Of a stretch of 64,000 nucleotides of DNA, positions 1 through 9,699 are shown piece after piece. The notes under the pieces are model-generated. The model saw only the letters and a list, made by a program, of their open reading frames with translations, did not search any database and was not told the DNA's origin. This DNA comes from Mycobacteroides chelonae (GTDB taxonomy: Bacteria > Actinomycetota > Actinomycetes > Mycobacteriales > Mycobacteriaceae), in NCBI RefSeq assembly GCF_016767715.1, contig NZ_CP050145.1, positions 2,356,001 through 2,420,000 of the forward strand, read 5' to 3'. Position numbers and translations under genes: made by a program. Position 1 is the stretch's first letter. Each line of letters opens with the position of its first letter.

Positions 1-1112
1 GCCGGTCGATCGATGCCAAGCGTCAGGTCACCGTGGTCGGTGCGCGCGAGCACAACCTCAAGGACATCGACGTCTCCTTCCCGCTCGGGGTATTGACCTC
101 GGTCACCGGAGTATCGGGCTCGGGAAAGTCGACACTGGTCAACGACATCCTCGCTACGGTGTTGGCCAACAAGCTCAACGGTGCACGGCAGGTTCCCGGC
201 CGGCATACCCGCGTGACCGGCCTGGATCAGGTGGACAAGCTAGTGCGGGTGGATCAGTCGCCTATCGGGCGCACACCGCGCTCCAATCCGGCCACCTACA
301 CCGGGGTGTTCGACAAGATCCGCACGTTGTTCGCGGCCACCACCGAGGCCAAGGTGCGCGGTTATCAACCCGGCCGTTTCTCGTTCAACGTCAAGGGCGG
401 GCGCTGTGAGGCATGCACGGGCGACGGCACCATCAAGATCGAGATGAACTTCCTTCCGGACGTATACGTGCCGTGCGAGGTGTGTCATGGCGCGCGCTAC
501 AACCGGGAGACGCTCGAGGTCCACTACAAGGGCAAGACCATCGCGCAGGTGCTGGACATGCCCATCGAGGAGGCCGCCGAGTTCTTCGAGCCCATCACCT
601 CCATCCACCGGTATCTGAACACGCTGGTGGAGGTTGGTCTGGGCTACGTGCGTCTGGGGCAGCCGGCTCCGACACTGTCCGGAGGCGAGGCGCAGCGCGT
701 CAAGCTGGCTGCCGAGCTGCAGAAGCGCTCAACGGGCAAGACCGTCTATATCCTCGACGAGCCCACCACAGGGCTGCATTTCGAGGACATCCGCAAGCTG
801 CTCACTGTGATCAACGGCTTGGTCGACAAGGGCAACACCGTGATCGTGATCGAGCACAACCTCGATGTCATCAAGACATCGGACTGGATCATCGACATGG
901 GCCCCGAAGGCGGATCGGGCGGCGGTTCCGTGGTGGCGCAGGGCGCTCCCGAAGTGGTGGCGCAGACCGCGGGCAGCCACACCGGTGAGTTCCTCGCGGA
1001 CATGTTGCCCAAGCCCCAACGCAACGGCAAGACCCCCGCGAAGGCTCCGGCGAAGAGTGCCGGAAAGCCGCCCGCCAAACCGCGGACCAGGAAGGTTGTC
1101 ACGCCGGTCTAG
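1..1112 (+). CDS. uvrA: UvrA excinuclease ABC subunit A (3' end, partial)
   Basis: The reading frame is open from base 3, so the gene began upstream; about 369 C-terminal residues are present. UvrA is the ATP-dependent damage-sensing dimer of nucleotide excision repair that loads UvrB. Visible are the second Walker A (SGSGKST), the CxxC...CxxC zinc module (CEACTGDG then CEVCHGARY), the ABC signature [11 protein letters not shown], Walker B with [11 protein letters not shown], and the switch histidine in VIEHNLDVI. The last 30 residues are a basic Lys/Ala/Pro tail. The next gene starts 10 bases after the stop, so co-transcription is possible. Identity is firm; only the N-terminal half cannot be judged. 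Confidence 0.97.
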   Translation, partial: RSIDAKRQVTVVGAREHNLKDIDVSFPLGVLTSVTGVSGSGKSTLVNDILATVLANKLNGARQVPGRHTRVTGLDQVDKLVRVDQSPIGRTPRSNPATYTGVFDKIRTLFAATTEAKVRGYQPGRFSFNVKGGRCEACTGDGTIKIEMNFLPDVYVPCEVCHGARYNRETLEVHYKGKTIAQVLDMPIEEAAEFFEPITSIHRYLNTLVEVGLGYVRLGQPAPTLSGGEAQRVKLAAELQKRSTGKTVYILDEPTTGLHFEDIRKLLTVINGLVDKGNTVIVIEHNLDVIKTSDWIIDMGPEGGSGGGSVVAQGAPEVVAQTAGSHTGEFLADMLPKPQRNGKTPAKAPAKSAGKPPAKPRTRKVVTPV

Positions 1113-1122
1113 GGTGGCATTC

Positions 1123-2604
1123 ATGACTGACGAGGTAGTTGGTGAACCGTTCGTTCGTATCCTCGCCAACCTCGCGGAATCGGCACCCGATGCACCGGCG
1201 ATCACCTGCGGTACCGAGGTGGTCACCAGGGCCGAACTGGAGCGGCGTGCCATCGCCTTGGCGCACGCCTATCAGCGGCTGGGTGTGCAGCAGGGTGACC
1301 TCGTCACCATAGGGTTGCCGAACTCGGTGGAGTTCTTCGCGGCTCAAATCGCAGTGTGGAAGCTCGGCGCCACCCCACAACCGGTGTCCTGGCGGCTGCC
1401 GCTGGCCGAACGTCGGGCAATCGTCGAGCTGGCCGACTCGGCGCTCGTGGTCGGAGTCGATCCGGCCGATCATCCGGATCGAGTCTGTGTCCCAGCAGGA
1501 TTCGAGCCCACGGCCGAAGACCGCGCCGCAGGCCCCTTACCTGAGGTGGTGTCGCCGGCCTGGAAGGCGCCCACGTCGGGAGGCAGCACCGGCCGGCCCA
1601 AGATCATCCTGGCCCCCAGCCCCGCCGCCATCACCGGCCCTGCCGCGGGAGAGATCATGGGCATGCAGTCGGGAGATGTTCAGCTCGTCGCCGGACCGCT
1701 GTATCACAATGCGCCGCTGATGTTTTCGTCGTACGGGCTGCTACTCGGGCATCATCTGATCGTGCAGCCGAAATTCGACGCCCTACAGGCTCTCGAACTG
1801 ATCGACAAGCACAAGGTCACCTGGTTGCAGGTGGTTCCCACCATGATGTCGCGAATATTGCGTGAGGTCCGCCAGCATCCCGGCCAATTCGACCTATCCA
1901 GCATCCGGGTGCTGTGGCACATGGCCGCCCCGTGTCCGGTGTGGCTGAAACAAGCGTGGATCGACCTGCTGGGCCCCGAGGTGATTTGGGAACTGTACGC
2001 GGGCACCGAGGCCATCGGCGGCACCATCATCACCGGCCCGGAGTGGTTGGCCCATCGTGGCTCCGTCGGCAAGCCCGCGCTGGGTGAGCTGGCGATTCTC
2101 GATGAGGAAGGAAACCCGGTGCCCTCGGGCGAGGTGGGGGAGATCTTCATGCGCCCGTGGGAAGGCATGCCCAAGCCCTACAAGTACCTTGGCGCCGAGA
2201 TCAAGCGGTTCGGAACATGGGAATCCATCGGCGATCTCGGCTGGCTCGATGACGACGGCTACCTCTACATGAGCGACCGGCGTACCGACCTGATCGTGAC
2301 GGGTGGGGCCAATGTCTTCCCCGCCGAAGTCGAGTCCGTCATGAACGGTTACCCCGGAGTGATCGACAGTGTCGTCGTTGGCCTGCCCGATGACGACCTC
2401 GGACAGACCGTGCACGCGGTCGTGCATGCCGAGCGCAATGTGACCGAAGATCAGCTGCGCGACTATCTGTTCGACCAGATCGTCCTCTACAAGGTCCCGC
2501 GCACCATCGAGTTCGTCGCCGAGCCGCTGCGTGAGGATTCAGGCAAGGTCCGGCGCAGCCTCGTCCGCGAGCAGGCTATTGCTCGTCGGGCCGCGACGGG
2601 CTAG
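1123..2604 (+). CDS. acyl-CoA synthetase, AMP-binding (FadD-like)
   Basis: A 493-residue adenylate-forming enzyme that would activate a carboxylic acid as acyl-AMP and transfer it to CoA. The ATG at 1123 gives a normal N-terminus that opens with the family pattern of an acyl-chain-binding region. Motifs in order: the P-loop TSGGSTGRPK near residue 155, YAGTEAIGG, the GDLGWLDDDGYLYMSDRRTD hinge region followed by GGANVFPAEVE, and a C-terminal SGKVRRS carrying the catalytic lysine. The substrate cannot be read from sequence; relatives are annotated as medium- or long-chain fatty acid or bile-acid CoA ligases. Its 3' end overlaps the convergent gene by 29 bases. Confidence 0.85.
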   Translation: MTDEVVGEPFVRILANLAESAPDAPAITCGTEVVTRAELERRAIALAHAYQRLGVQQGDLVTIGLPNSVEFFAAQIAVWKLGATPQPVSWRLPLAERRAIVELADSALVVGVDPADHPDRVCVPAGFEPTAEDRAAGPLPEVVSPAWKAPTSGGSTGRPKIILAPSPAAITGPAAGEIMGMQSGDVQLVAGPLYHNAPLMFSSYGLLLGHHLIVQPKFDALQALELIDKHKVTWLQVVPTMMSRILREVRQHPGQFDLSSIRVLWHMAAPCPVWLKQAWIDLLGPEVIWELYAGTEAIGGTIITGPEWLAHRGSVGKPALGELAILDEEGNPVPSGEVGEIFMRPWEGMPKPYKYLGAEIKRFGTWESIGDLGWLDDDGYLYMSDRRTDLIVTGGANVFPAEVESVMNGYPGVIDSVVVGLPDDDLGQTVHAVVHAERNVTEDQLRDYLFDQIVLYKVPRTIEFVAEPLREDSGKVRRSLVREQAIARRAATG

Positions 2605-2821
2605 CTTCCTCGCGCATCGACCTGCGGATCTCCTCGATCCGATCGGCGGCGGCCCGGCTTCTGGCCTCGAACTGCTCCTCCAGTGCACGGCCCTCTTCGC
2701 TTTCGGCATCCAGCTCGGCGGACCCGGCGGCGGTGCCGGATCGGGTTTCGATCTTCTCGCGCACCGACTCGAACGTCGGCACACCGTTGTCGGTGTATCC
2801 CGGATCAGGCGTATCGGACAT
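2576..2821 (-). CDS. conserved small acidic hypothetical protein (Rv1638A-like)
   Basis: An 81-residue protein rich in Glu, Asp, Arg and Ala, with a predicted helical charged middle and C-terminus (ALEEQFEARSRAAADRIEEI). No signal peptide, membrane segment or known catalytic motif is seen. The position beside uvrA and before the esterase matches the small M. tuberculosis gene Rv1638A, which supports it being real. It starts with ATG at 2821, 33 bases after the esterase stop and in the same direction, and its end overlaps the convergent acyl-CoA synthetase by 29 bases. Function is unknown. Confidence 0.7.
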   Translation of the reverse strand: MSDTPDPGYTDNGVPTFESVREKIETRSGTAAGSAELDAESEEGRALEEQFEARSRAAADRIEEIRRSMREEASPSRPDEQ

Positions 2822-2854
2822 AGCGCCCGACGCTACTCCGCCCGCACACAGCGG

Positions 2855-4222
2855 TTAGCGCGGCAATGGCACATCGGGCACCATGGGCGTGCCGATGCGG
2901 CCCGCCATCCAGGGCAGCGCCGACGTGAACGCCGTCTGCGCGAACGGCCACTTGTGTTCACCGGGCTTGTGCTGCACCGTGCACGAGATTCCCTGTGCCG
3001 CACCGAGCTCGCATAGCCGATGCGCGGCGCGGTCCTGATCGCTGAGTGGCACCGTCGCTGCCGCTCCCGGCACCGCGCCCGCGCTGGTGATCGCCCCGGA
3101 TCCGGCGCGGTGCATCCCATTGACGTCGAACCATCCGGAGGTGTTCGTGTACGGCCCATTGCGCGACATCACCGTCGCCGGGTCGAACTGCTCCCATGCC
3201 GCGGCGTCACCGCCGAAAAGACGAGCAATGGTCTGCGCCTTGTTCCCGGTGTTCGGCGACATATCGCCGGCGATGTCCTCGAAGGCGCTGAACAGTTCGG
3301 GGTGTTTGACCGCAAGCGTCACCGCGCAGGTGCCACCCATCGACCAGCCGACCACACCCCAGTTCTGCGGCCGCGGGCTCACGCCAAAGCGTGACACCAT
3401 AAACGGGACAACGTCCTTCGTGAGATGGTCGGCGGAGTTACCGCGCGGGCCGTTCACGCATTCGGTGTCGTTGTTGAACGAGCCACCCGCGTCCACGAAC
3501 ACCATGACGGGAGCGTTTCCGCCGTGCTGGCCGGCGAAGGCGTCCGCCACCTCGACGGCGTTGCCGCTGCGGATCCAGTCGCTCGGGGTGTTGAACTCGC
3601 CGCCGATCATCATGATCGTCGGCAACTGGGTGCGGGTCGAATCAAACCATGCCGGAGGTAGGTAGACGATCTCCTGGCGATGGCGAAATCCACTGGCGTC
3701 GGCCGGGATATCCACCGGCACGAGCTTGCCTTTGGTCATCGTCGGCCCTCGGCGCTCTGCGCGGGCAGCGGTCACCGTGGCCATATCGGCCTGGTTGGGT
3801 AGCGGGCCCGCGGTCAGCTGCGCCCACCCGGACTGGACGCTGCGCACATATCCGGTCCATTGATTCAGCATCAGTGACCCGGAGAGGACCGCCAGCGGTA
3901 CCGCGGTGACCGCGACCGCGCGACGCCACCAGCGTGCCGTGCGCCAGCCCACCACCAGGACCGTGGCGGCCACACCGGTGAGCGCGATCCATACCCACAG
4001 CATCAGCGGAGCCGGATTGCCCCTGTCTGCCCAGCCCTCGGACTGGATGTACCAGTAGGCCCACGCGGCGAGGGAGCCACCGACGGCCACGGCAACGGGC
4101 AACCAGCGCCGAAACCACCCACCGGTGCGCAGCCCTATCGCGATGACGAGCGCAAAACCGGCAATGACCTGCATGGAGACGGGGAAGCTCCCATGTAACA
4201 ACGAGATGTCATGACCGGACAC
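2855..4222 (-). CDS. membrane-anchored alpha/beta-hydrolase esterase (Rv1639c-like)
   Basis: A 455-residue protein beginning with GTG. The first 120 residues hold about four membrane helices (roughly 17-33, 40-58, 72-92 and 101-118). The rest is an antigen-85/esterase-type alpha/beta-hydrolase domain predicted to face outward. The nucleophile elbow GWSMGG places the serine near residue 294, and a late histidine near 423 (GEHKW) fits the triad. The mycolyltransferase-like fold suggests action on cell-envelope lipid esters, but the substrate is unknown. It lies 86 bases downstream of lysX on the same strand, the order also found in M. tuberculosis, so co-transcription is plausible. Confidence 0.8.
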   Translation of the reverse strand: MSGHDISLLHGSFPVSMQVIAGFALVIAIGLRTGGWFRRWLPVAVAVGGSLAAWAYWYIQSEGWADRGNPAPLMLWVWIALTGVAATVLVVGWRTARWWRRAVAVTAVPLAVLSGSLMLNQWTGYVRSVQSGWAQLTAGPLPNQADMATVTAARAERRGPTMTKGKLVPVDIPADASGFRHRQEIVYLPPAWFDSTRTQLPTIMMIGGEFNTPSDWIRSGNAVEVADAFAGQHGGNAPVMVFVDAGGSFNNDTECVNGPRGNSADHLTKDVVPFMVSRFGVSPRPQNWGVVGWSMGGTCAVTLAVKHPELFSAFEDIAGDMSPNTGNKAQTIARLFGGDAAAWEQFDPATVMSRNGPYTNTSGWFDVNGMHRAGSGAITSAGAVPGAAATVPLSDQDRAAHRLCELGAAQGISCTVQHKPGEHKWPFAQTAFTSALPWMAGRIGTPMVPDVPLPR

Positions 4223-4308
4223 GCACCCATGATGGCCTAGATACCTGTGAATTGTCTGTCAGGTTTTAGACGAATCCGGGTACGGAATCCGAACAGATTC
4301 ACTGTGCG

Positions 4309-7300
4309 TTACCGGGGTTTGGCCAGCGGGAACGGCAGCGTCTCGCGGATGCTGCGCCCCGTGATGAGCATGACCACACGGTCGACTCCCATGCCCATAC
4401 CGCCGGTGGGCGCCATGGCGTATTCCATCGCGCGCAGGAAGTCCTCGTCGAGTTCCATGGCCTCGGCGTCGCCGCCCGCCGCCAGAAGTGACTGCTCGTA
4501 CAGGCGGCGACGCTGCTCCACCGGGTCGGTCAACTCGGTATAGGCGGTGCCGAGCTCGACACCCCAGGCCACCAGATCCCACCGCTCGGCCAGCCCGACG
4601 GTGGTCCGGTGTGGCCGGGTCAGGGGCGACACCGAGACCGGGAAGTCACTGTAGAAGGTGGGTGTGGTGGTGTGCTTCTCGACGAGCTGCTCGTAGAGCT
4701 CCAGCGCCAGATGCCCGGCGTCCCATCGCGGATTGAACTGCACCTCCGCCGATCGGCAGAATCGTTGCAGCGTAGGAACTTCCGTTGTCGCATCGATCTG
4801 TTCGCCGAGGGCTCGAGACACGGCCTCGTGCAGCGGGATGATGGGCCATTCGCCACTGATGTCCACGGGGGCCAGCTTCCCGTCGGCGCCGTCCTCGCGG
4901 GGCCGCATCACCACTTCACTGCCGTGCGCTGCCTTGGCGGCGTTTTGGATCAGCCGTTGGGTCGTCTTGGCCCAGGTCAGATAATCGGCGTGCGCCTGAT
5001 ACGCCTCCAGCAGCGTGAATTCGGGGTTGTGGCTGAAGTCCACGCCCTCATTGCGGAAGGCCCGGCCGAGTTCGAAGACCCGCTCCACGCCACCGACGCA
5101 GAGTCGCTTGAGATAAAGCTCGGGTGCGATACGCAGATAGAGGTCCAAGTTGTACGCGTTGATATGTGTCAGGAAGGGACGCGCGTTGGCTCCGCCGTGC
5201 ACCTGTTGCAAGATCGGCGTCTCGACCTCTAAAAATTCTTGTGATAGCAAGGTGTTACGCAGCGAGGTGATGATGGCGCTGCGCGCCGCGATCTGGTCGC
5301 GGGCCTCTGGATTGATAGCCAGATCAAGGTATCGAGCGCGCACCCGGGCCTCAGGGTCAGTGAGACCCTTGCGCTTATCGGGCAGTGGATGCAGGCATTT
5401 ACCGATGATTCGCCACGATCGCACCAGCACGGACCGGGTGCCGTTGTGCGACTGACCCATGACACCGCTGGCCTCGACCAGGTCGCCGAGGTCGATGGCG
5501 GCGGTGAACTCTTCATGCAGCAGGGAATCGTCGATGAGCAGCTGCACCTCTGCCGACCAGTCGCGCAGCTGCGCGAAAAGCACACCGCCGTAGTCGCGGA
5601 TGCGCAGCAGGCGACCGCTGATCACGACCTCGGTACCGTCGGTGGCGGCCAGGGCTTCCGCGACGGTGTGGCTGGGCGGTGAGCCGGCCGGGTATGCGTC
5701 GATTCCCCGCTCCTGCAGGGCCGCAAGCTTGCCGAGCCGCACCTTGACTTGCTCCGGCACTCTCTGCAGTGCCGTGGACTGCGGTGGCAGATCGGGGGCG
5801 GTGCCGTCGTGGTGCAGCAGTCCGGTGGCCACGATGGACTGTGGCACCGCACTGTATTGACCGGTATGCCGTGGCTTGTCCCGATTGCCGAACGGCAAGA
5901 CCAGGAATCCCTCGGCGATCACCGAGGCGATGCCGATCCGGGGGATGAGCCGGGCATCCTCGTAGCAGGCGAACCGTGGCACCCATTCCGGCTGATACTT
6001 CACGTTCGAGCGGTACAACTGCTCGAACTGCCAGAACCGTGAGGCGAACATCAACACCGAGCGCCACAGCCGGAGCACCGGGCCCGCCCCGATACGGGAG
6101 CCGTCCGCGTAGACCGAGCGGAACATCACGAAGTTGAGAGAGACCCGGGTGATTCCCATGGCCTCTGCCCGAGTGAGCAGCTCGGTAACCATGAATTCTA
6201 TTGTGCCGTTGGGTGATTGACGCGAACGGCGCATCAATTCGAGGGATACCCCGTTGGCGCCCCAGGGCACCAGCGACAGCATGGCGACGGGGTTGTCGTC
6301 GGAGTCGACCGCTTCCACCAGAAGGCAGTCGCCGTCGGTGGAATCACCCAACCGCCCCAGGGCCATGGAGAATCCGCGTTCGGTGTTGCCGTCACGCCAC
6401 AAGTCGGCGTTGGTGATGATCTGCTTCGCCTCGTCCGGCGACAATTCGCGATGGCGGCGGATACGCACCGACAATCCCGAGCGCCGGGCGCGGTTGACGG
6501 CCTGGCGGACCGCCGCCATGTGCGGACCCGATATCGAGAACGACCGCGGGTACAGGATCGCCTCGTCGCCGAGTTCCAGCGCGTTCAGGCCGTGCTCCCG
6601 GTAGGCGAGCGCGCCCTCGGCGCTCGCACCCATCACTGCCGGTGCCCAGCCGTATGCCTGGCACACCTGCAGCCATGCGGCAATGGCCTGGCTCCACGCC
6701 GTTTTGTCCCCGATGGGGTCCGCGCTGACCAGGCAGACGCCCACCTCTACGCGATAGGTCACGGCTGCCCGGCCATTGGGCGCGAAGATGACGGCCTTGT
6801 CGCGACGGGTCGCGAAGTATCCGAGAGAGTCGTCCTGCCCATAACGCTCGAGCAGACCGCGGATCAGCGATTCGTCGTCACCGGTCAACGCGTTGACCGC
6901 GCGCTGAGAGCGGAACAAAACGACGGCGGCGGACATCAGCGCCAGCGCTCCGAACAGGCCGAAGAGCCAGTTCAAGAAGAGATGAGGGTGGCCGTCGAAG
7001 TACTCATGACCGGCAAGCGAGAAACCGGCCACGCGGTTGAGCGCCCACCAGAAACGGTCGGAGCGGGCCAGCGAGCCCGGGAACATCTCGGTGAGGGCCC
7101 AGGCGACGAGCGTTCCCAGCGCCAAACCGCCGATGAGTACGGCGACAGCTTTGAGCGTCGCGCCGCGACGGACCTTCGCATAGAACTCGTGACGCGCCAG
7201 GATCAGCAGGACGATCGTGCCGCCGTGGAGCACCAGTCCGAGGATCTCTACGGCGTCGCGGTGCTGGATGAGACCACCGATATTGAGGGCCGACAGCACC

Positions 7301-7659
7301 GTCAGGTTGATCAGCAGAATCCACCACGCGATGCTCTTGCGCACTGCCAGGGCCGCCGCCAGCAGCGACAGCACGAAGGCCCACGCGAGGCTGGTATCGG
7401 GCCAGTCGAACAGATACTCGTCGATAAAGGCACGAGGAACCTGTGTCAGGTGCCGGATGATCGGCGAGATGCTCGACAGGAAGATCATCGCCGCGAAAAC
7501 CCCGACCAGCCATCCGAAGAAGGTCGGTACCCAGTGCAGTTTCGAGGTAGATGAGGGAATTGGCTTGGGGGTCTTGCCGATTCCCGGGGCGGCTAGTGGC
7601 GGTGAAGCGCGAACCTCGGACGATGAGCGGCCTGCGCGAAGAGAATCAGACAACGTCAC
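4309..7659 (-). CDS. lysX: LysX, fused lysyl-phosphatidylglycerol synthetase and lysyl-tRNA synthetase
   Basis: A 1,116-residue two-part protein starting with GTG. The N-terminal ~230 residues contain about six or seven membrane helices. A soluble DUF2156/MprF-like aminoacyl-transfer domain follows to about residue 600. The C-terminal ~500 residues are an OB-fold plus class II lysyl-tRNA synthetase, with motif 2 in [20 protein letters not shown] and motif 3 in [14 protein letters not shown]. It charges lysine onto tRNA and transfers it to phosphatidylglycerol, which in M. tuberculosis gives resistance to cationic peptides. It is slightly shorter than the M. tuberculosis protein. No frameshift or missing motif was noticed. 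Confidence 0.95.
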   Translation of the reverse strand: MTLSDSLRAGRSSSEVRASPPLAAPGIGKTPKPIPSSTSKLHWVPTFFGWLVGVFAAMIFLSSISPIIRHLTQVPRAFIDEYLFDWPDTSLAWAFVLSLLAAALAVRKSIAWWILLINLTVLSALNIGGLIQHRDAVEILGLVLHGGTIVLLILARHEFYAKVRRGATLKAVAVLIGGLALGTLVAWALTEMFPGSLARSDRFWWALNRVAGFSLAGHEYFDGHPHLFLNWLFGLFGALALMSAAVVLFRSQRAVNALTGDDESLIRGLLERYGQDDSLGYFATRRDKAVIFAPNGRAAVTYRVEVGVCLVSADPIGDKTAWSQAIAAWLQVCQAYGWAPAVMGASAEGALAYREHGLNALELGDEAILYPRSFSISGPHMAAVRQAVNRARRSGLSVRIRRHRELSPDEAKQIITNADLWRDGNTERGFSMALGRLGDSTDGDCLLVEAVDSDDNPVAMLSLVPWGANGVSLELMRRSRQSPNGTIEFMVTELLTRAEAMGITRVSLNFVMFRSVYADGSRIGAGPVLRLWRSVLMFASRFWQFEQLYRSNVKYQPEWVPRFACYEDARLIPRIGIASVIAEGFLVLPFGNRDKPRHTGQYSAVPQSIVATGLLHHDGTAPDLPPQSTALQRVPEQVKVRLGKLAALQERGIDAYPAGSPPSHTVAEALAATDGTEVVISGRLLRIRDYGGVLFAQLRDWSAEVQLLIDDSLLHEEFTAAIDLGDLVEASGVMGQSHNGTRSVLVRSWRIIGKCLHPLPDKRKGLTDPEARVRARYLDLAINPEARDQIAARSAIITSLRNTLLSQEFLEVETPILQQVHGGANARPFLTHINAYNLDLYLRIAPELYLKRLCVGGVERVFELGRAFRNEGVDFSHNPEFTLLEAYQAHADYLTWAKTTQRLIQNAAKAAHGSEVVMRPREDGADGKLAPVDISGEWPIIPLHEAVSRALGEQIDATTEVPTLQRFCRSAEVQFNPRWDAGHLALELYEQLVEKHTTTPTFYSDFPVSVSPLTRPHRTTVGLAERWDLVAWGVELGTAYTELTDPVEQRRRLYEQSLLAAGGDAEAMELDEDFLRAMEYAMAPTGGMGMGVDRVVMLITGRSIRETLPFPLAKPR

Positions 7660-7699
7660 CTAGCGAGGATAGGCCGTGTAGCTGGCAGTTTACTGATGC

Positions 7700-8059
7700 T
7701 CAGCGCAAGTACTTCTCGCCAGGACCCTGACCGGGTTCGTCCGGAATGGCGCTGGCTTCCCGGAAAGCCTTCTGCAGACTCTGCAATCCGTCGCGGATCG
7801 GCGCAGCGTGCGGACCCAAGTACTCCACGGAAGCGGCGACCAGACCGGCCAGGGCCGTGATGAGCCGGCGCGCCTCGTCCAGATCGCGATGCGGGCTTTC
7901 GTCCGGATCGGGAGAGGACAGACCCAGCTTCTCGGCGCTGGAGCTCATCAGCATCACAATGGCCTTGGTGATCACCTCGATCGCCGGAATGTCGGCAAGC
8001 TCGCGGACATCCGCGGTCGTGGACTGGTCGTGATCATCGTGGTCAAGGTCATCGGTCAC
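7700..8059 (-). CDS. DUF1844 family protein
   Basis: A 119-residue protein if started at the GTG at 8059; an ATG at 8107 would add 16 residues. The frame stays open much further upstream, but that part overlaps the infC leader and coding region and looks like shadow. The core (ADIPAIEVITKAIVMLMSSS, then LDEARRLITALAGLV) is the DUF1844 pattern: a short helical protein with a hydrophobic helix and a conserved DLDEAR segment. The N-terminus is very acidic. Members often sit beside infC in Actinobacteria. The molecular role is unknown. It reads away from infC, so the two share an upstream region. Confidence 0.75.
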   Translation of the reverse strand: MTDDLDHDDHDQSTTADVRELADIPAIEVITKAIVMLMSSSAEKLGLSSPDPDESPHRDLDEARRLITALAGLVAASVEYLGPHAAPIRDGLQSLQKAFREASAIPDEPGQGPGEKYLR

Positions 8060-8226
8060 GGCTGCTAGACTGTCATGTGCGACCGTTCCCGGCTCCGTCG
8101 GGGACATCAAGTGGAGTCCCGCTCCCACCGCTGGCCAACAAGGTACAGCGGTCCGGTCCAGCCACCCCTGGGTGGTTGTTCTGCATATGCAGGACGGCGT
8201 GTGCCGTCGTGACCGGTCGGCTTCGG

Positions 8227-8250
8227 GCCCTGCCATGTGCAGGGCTTTTC
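8227..8250 (+). terminator. attenuator-like hairpin in the infC leader
   Basis: A 7-bp perfect stem, GCCCTGC at 8227-8233 paired with GCAGGGC at 8239-8245 around a 5-base loop, is followed directly by TTTTC. It lies about 100 bases before the infC start inside a gene-free leader. That shape is an intrinsic terminator and its place suggests premature termination control of the infC-rpmI-rplT operon. An alternative antiterminator fold was not worked out. Confidence 0.45.
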
Positions 8251-8333
8251 TGTTCGTAACGAGCAGAGTGCTGATGGACCCGCTTTTGTCCCCGTCGAAC
8301 CGCGTTGCGGTCACGACAGATAGAGGACGAGCC

Positions 8334-8347
8334 AGGGAGGCCACATC
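8334..8347 (+). promoter_or_regulatory. infC ribosome binding site and AUC start codon
   Basis: AGGGAGG at 8334-8340 is a strong Shine-Dalgarno sequence four bases before ATC at 8345-8347. An in-frame TAG at 8321-8323 rules out an upstream start, and no ATG, GTG or TTG occurs in frame between that stop and the conserved IF3 N-terminus. The ATC is therefore the likely initiator. Confidence 0.8.
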
Positions 8348-8959
8348 AGCACTGAGACCCGCATCAACGAACGCATCCGCGTACCCGAAGTCCGCTTGAT
8401 CGGCCCGAAAGGCGAACAGGTCGGCATCGTGCGGATCGAAGATGCGCTGCGCGTCGCCGCAGACGCCGATCTCGACCTTGTCGAGGTAGCCCCAGATGCC
8501 AGGCCTCCGGTCTGCAAAATCATGGACTACGGCAAGTTCAAGTACGAGACGGCTCTGAAGGAGCGCGAGTCTCGCAAGAACCAGCAGCAGACCGTCGTCA
8601 AAGAACAAAAGCTTCGGCCGAAGATCGATGATCACGACTACGAAACCAAGAAGGGCCACGTTGTGCGCTTCCTGGAAGCCGGATCAAAGGTCAAGGTGAC
8701 GATCATGTTCCGCGGACGCGAGCAGTCACGGCCCGAACTGGGCTACCGACTGTTGCAGCGGCTCGGCGCGGACGTCGCCGAGTACGGCTTCGTGGAGACC
8801 TCCGCGAAGCAGGACGGCCGCAACATGACGATGGTGCTGGCGCCGCACCGGGGTGCGAAGACCCGGGCCAAGGCAGCTCAGCAGGCAGAGGCTCCTGCAG
8901 GGCCGGCCCCAGCCCAGGCGGCCCCGCCGGCCGAGCAAGCGCCCACCGAACAGCCGTAA
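8345..8959 (+). CDS. infC: translation initiation factor IF-3
   Basis: A 204-residue IF3 that binds the 30S subunit, prevents premature 50S joining and proofreads the start codon. The start is called at the non-standard ATC at 8345, because the encoded residues [17 protein letters not shown] are the conserved IF3 N-terminus and a strong ribosome binding site sits in front. A TTG at 8396 would remove them. Conserved segments follow: [35 protein letters not shown], and the C-domain [12 protein letters not shown]. The C-terminus has an Ala/Pro/Gln-rich extension of about 35 residues. rpmI and rplT follow, the usual operon. Confidence 0.95.
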   Translation: MSTETRINERIRVPEVRLIGPKGEQVGIVRIEDALRVAADADLDLVEVAPDARPPVCKIMDYGKFKYETALKERESRKNQQQTVVKEQKLRPKIDDHDYETKKGHVVRFLEAGSKVKVTIMFRGREQSRPELGYRLLQRLGADVAEYGFVETSAKQDGRNMTMVLAPHRGAKTRAKAAQQAEAPAGPAPAQAAPPAEQAPTEQP

Positions 8960-9010
8960 TACCTAAGTACCGACACAACCGAGAACCCGTGAAGAATAAG
9001 GACTACCAAG

Positions 9011-9205
9011 ATGCCTAAGGCCAAGACCCACAGCGGTGCGTCGAAGCGCTTCCGCACCACTGGAAGCGGAAAGATCGTGCGCCAGAAGGCGAACCGTCGC
9101 CACCTGCTGGAGCACAAGCCCACCACCCGCACCCGCCGTCTCGACGGCCGCGCCGTGGTAGCGGAGAACGACACCAAGCGCGTCAAGAAGATGCTGACCG
9201 GCTAG
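9011..9205 (+). CDS. rpmI: 50S ribosomal protein L35
   Basis: A 64-residue basic protein with the L35 pattern: [21 protein letters not shown], then HLLEHKP and a C-terminal KRVKKML. It is a small component of the large ribosomal subunit bound to 23S rRNA. The length is normal for the family. It lies 51 bases after infC and 72 bases before rplT in the standard infC-rpmI-rplT arrangement, so it is probably expressed under the control of the infC leader. Confidence 0.97.
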   Translation: MPKAKTHSGASKRFRTTGSGKIVRQKANRRHLLEHKPTTRTRRLDGRAVVAENDTKRVKKMLTG

Positions 9206-9277
9206 CGGCCGCGTTCACGATCACCCCCGTACACAGCACCACACTGCATCACTAGAAATCACTAATAAGGAATACTT

Positions 9278-9667
9278 ATGGCACGCGTGAAAAGGGCCGT
9301 CAACGCCCAGAAGAAGCGCCGGACAATCCTGAAGGCCTCCAAGGGCTACCGCGGTCAGCGGTCGCGCCTGTACCGGAAGGCCAAGGAGCAGCAGCTGCAC
9401 TCGCTGACCTACGCATACCGGGACCGTCGCGCTCGCAAGGGTGAGTTCCGCAAGCTGTGGATCGCGCGTATCAACGCTGCGGCTCGCGCCAACGACATCA
9501 CCTACAACCGCTTCATCCAGGGTCTGAAGATCGCTGGCGTCGAGGTTGACCGTAAGAACCTCGCCGAGCTGGCCGTCAGCGATGCTGGCGCGTTCACCGC
9601 GCTGGTTGAGGTCGCCAAGGCCGCGCTGCCTGAGGATGTCAACGCTCCGGCCGGGGAAGCCGCCTGA
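9278..9667 (+). CDS. rplT: 50S ribosomal protein L20
   Basis: A 129-residue basic protein with the L20 pattern ([19 protein letters not shown], then [17 protein letters not shown]). L20 binds 23S rRNA early in 50S assembly; in several bacteria it also represses its own operon, though no such site was identified here. A ribosome binding site, AAGGA, sits before the ATG. The C-terminus is extended by about ten Ala/Pro/Glu residues. The methyltransferase gene begins within about 30 bases of its stop. Confidence 0.97.
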   Translation: MARVKRAVNAQKKRRTILKASKGYRGQRSRLYRKAKEQQLHSLTYAYRDRRARKGEFRKLWIARINAAARANDITYNRFIQGLKIAGVEVDRKNLAELAVSDAGAFTALVEVAKAALPEDVNAPAGEAA

Positions 9668-9699
9668 GCGACTCGGCTCTGACTGAGCGGTCACAGACA

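Noticed and set aside
6217..7554. Long open frame of 445 codons on the plus strand opposite lysX
   Set aside because: It lies fully antisense to the well-supported lysX and has the Arg/Gly/Gln-heavy composition of a high-GC shadow frame; no family motif or start context.
8172..8399. Possible leader peptide frame before infC
   Set aside because: It reads through the hairpin and into infC out of frame, and lacks a regulated-codon run or good ribosome binding site.
8060..8659. N-terminal extension of the DUF1844 protein to 319 residues
   Set aside because: The extra part overlaps the infC leader and coding region antisense and does not resemble the family, which ends near the chosen start.
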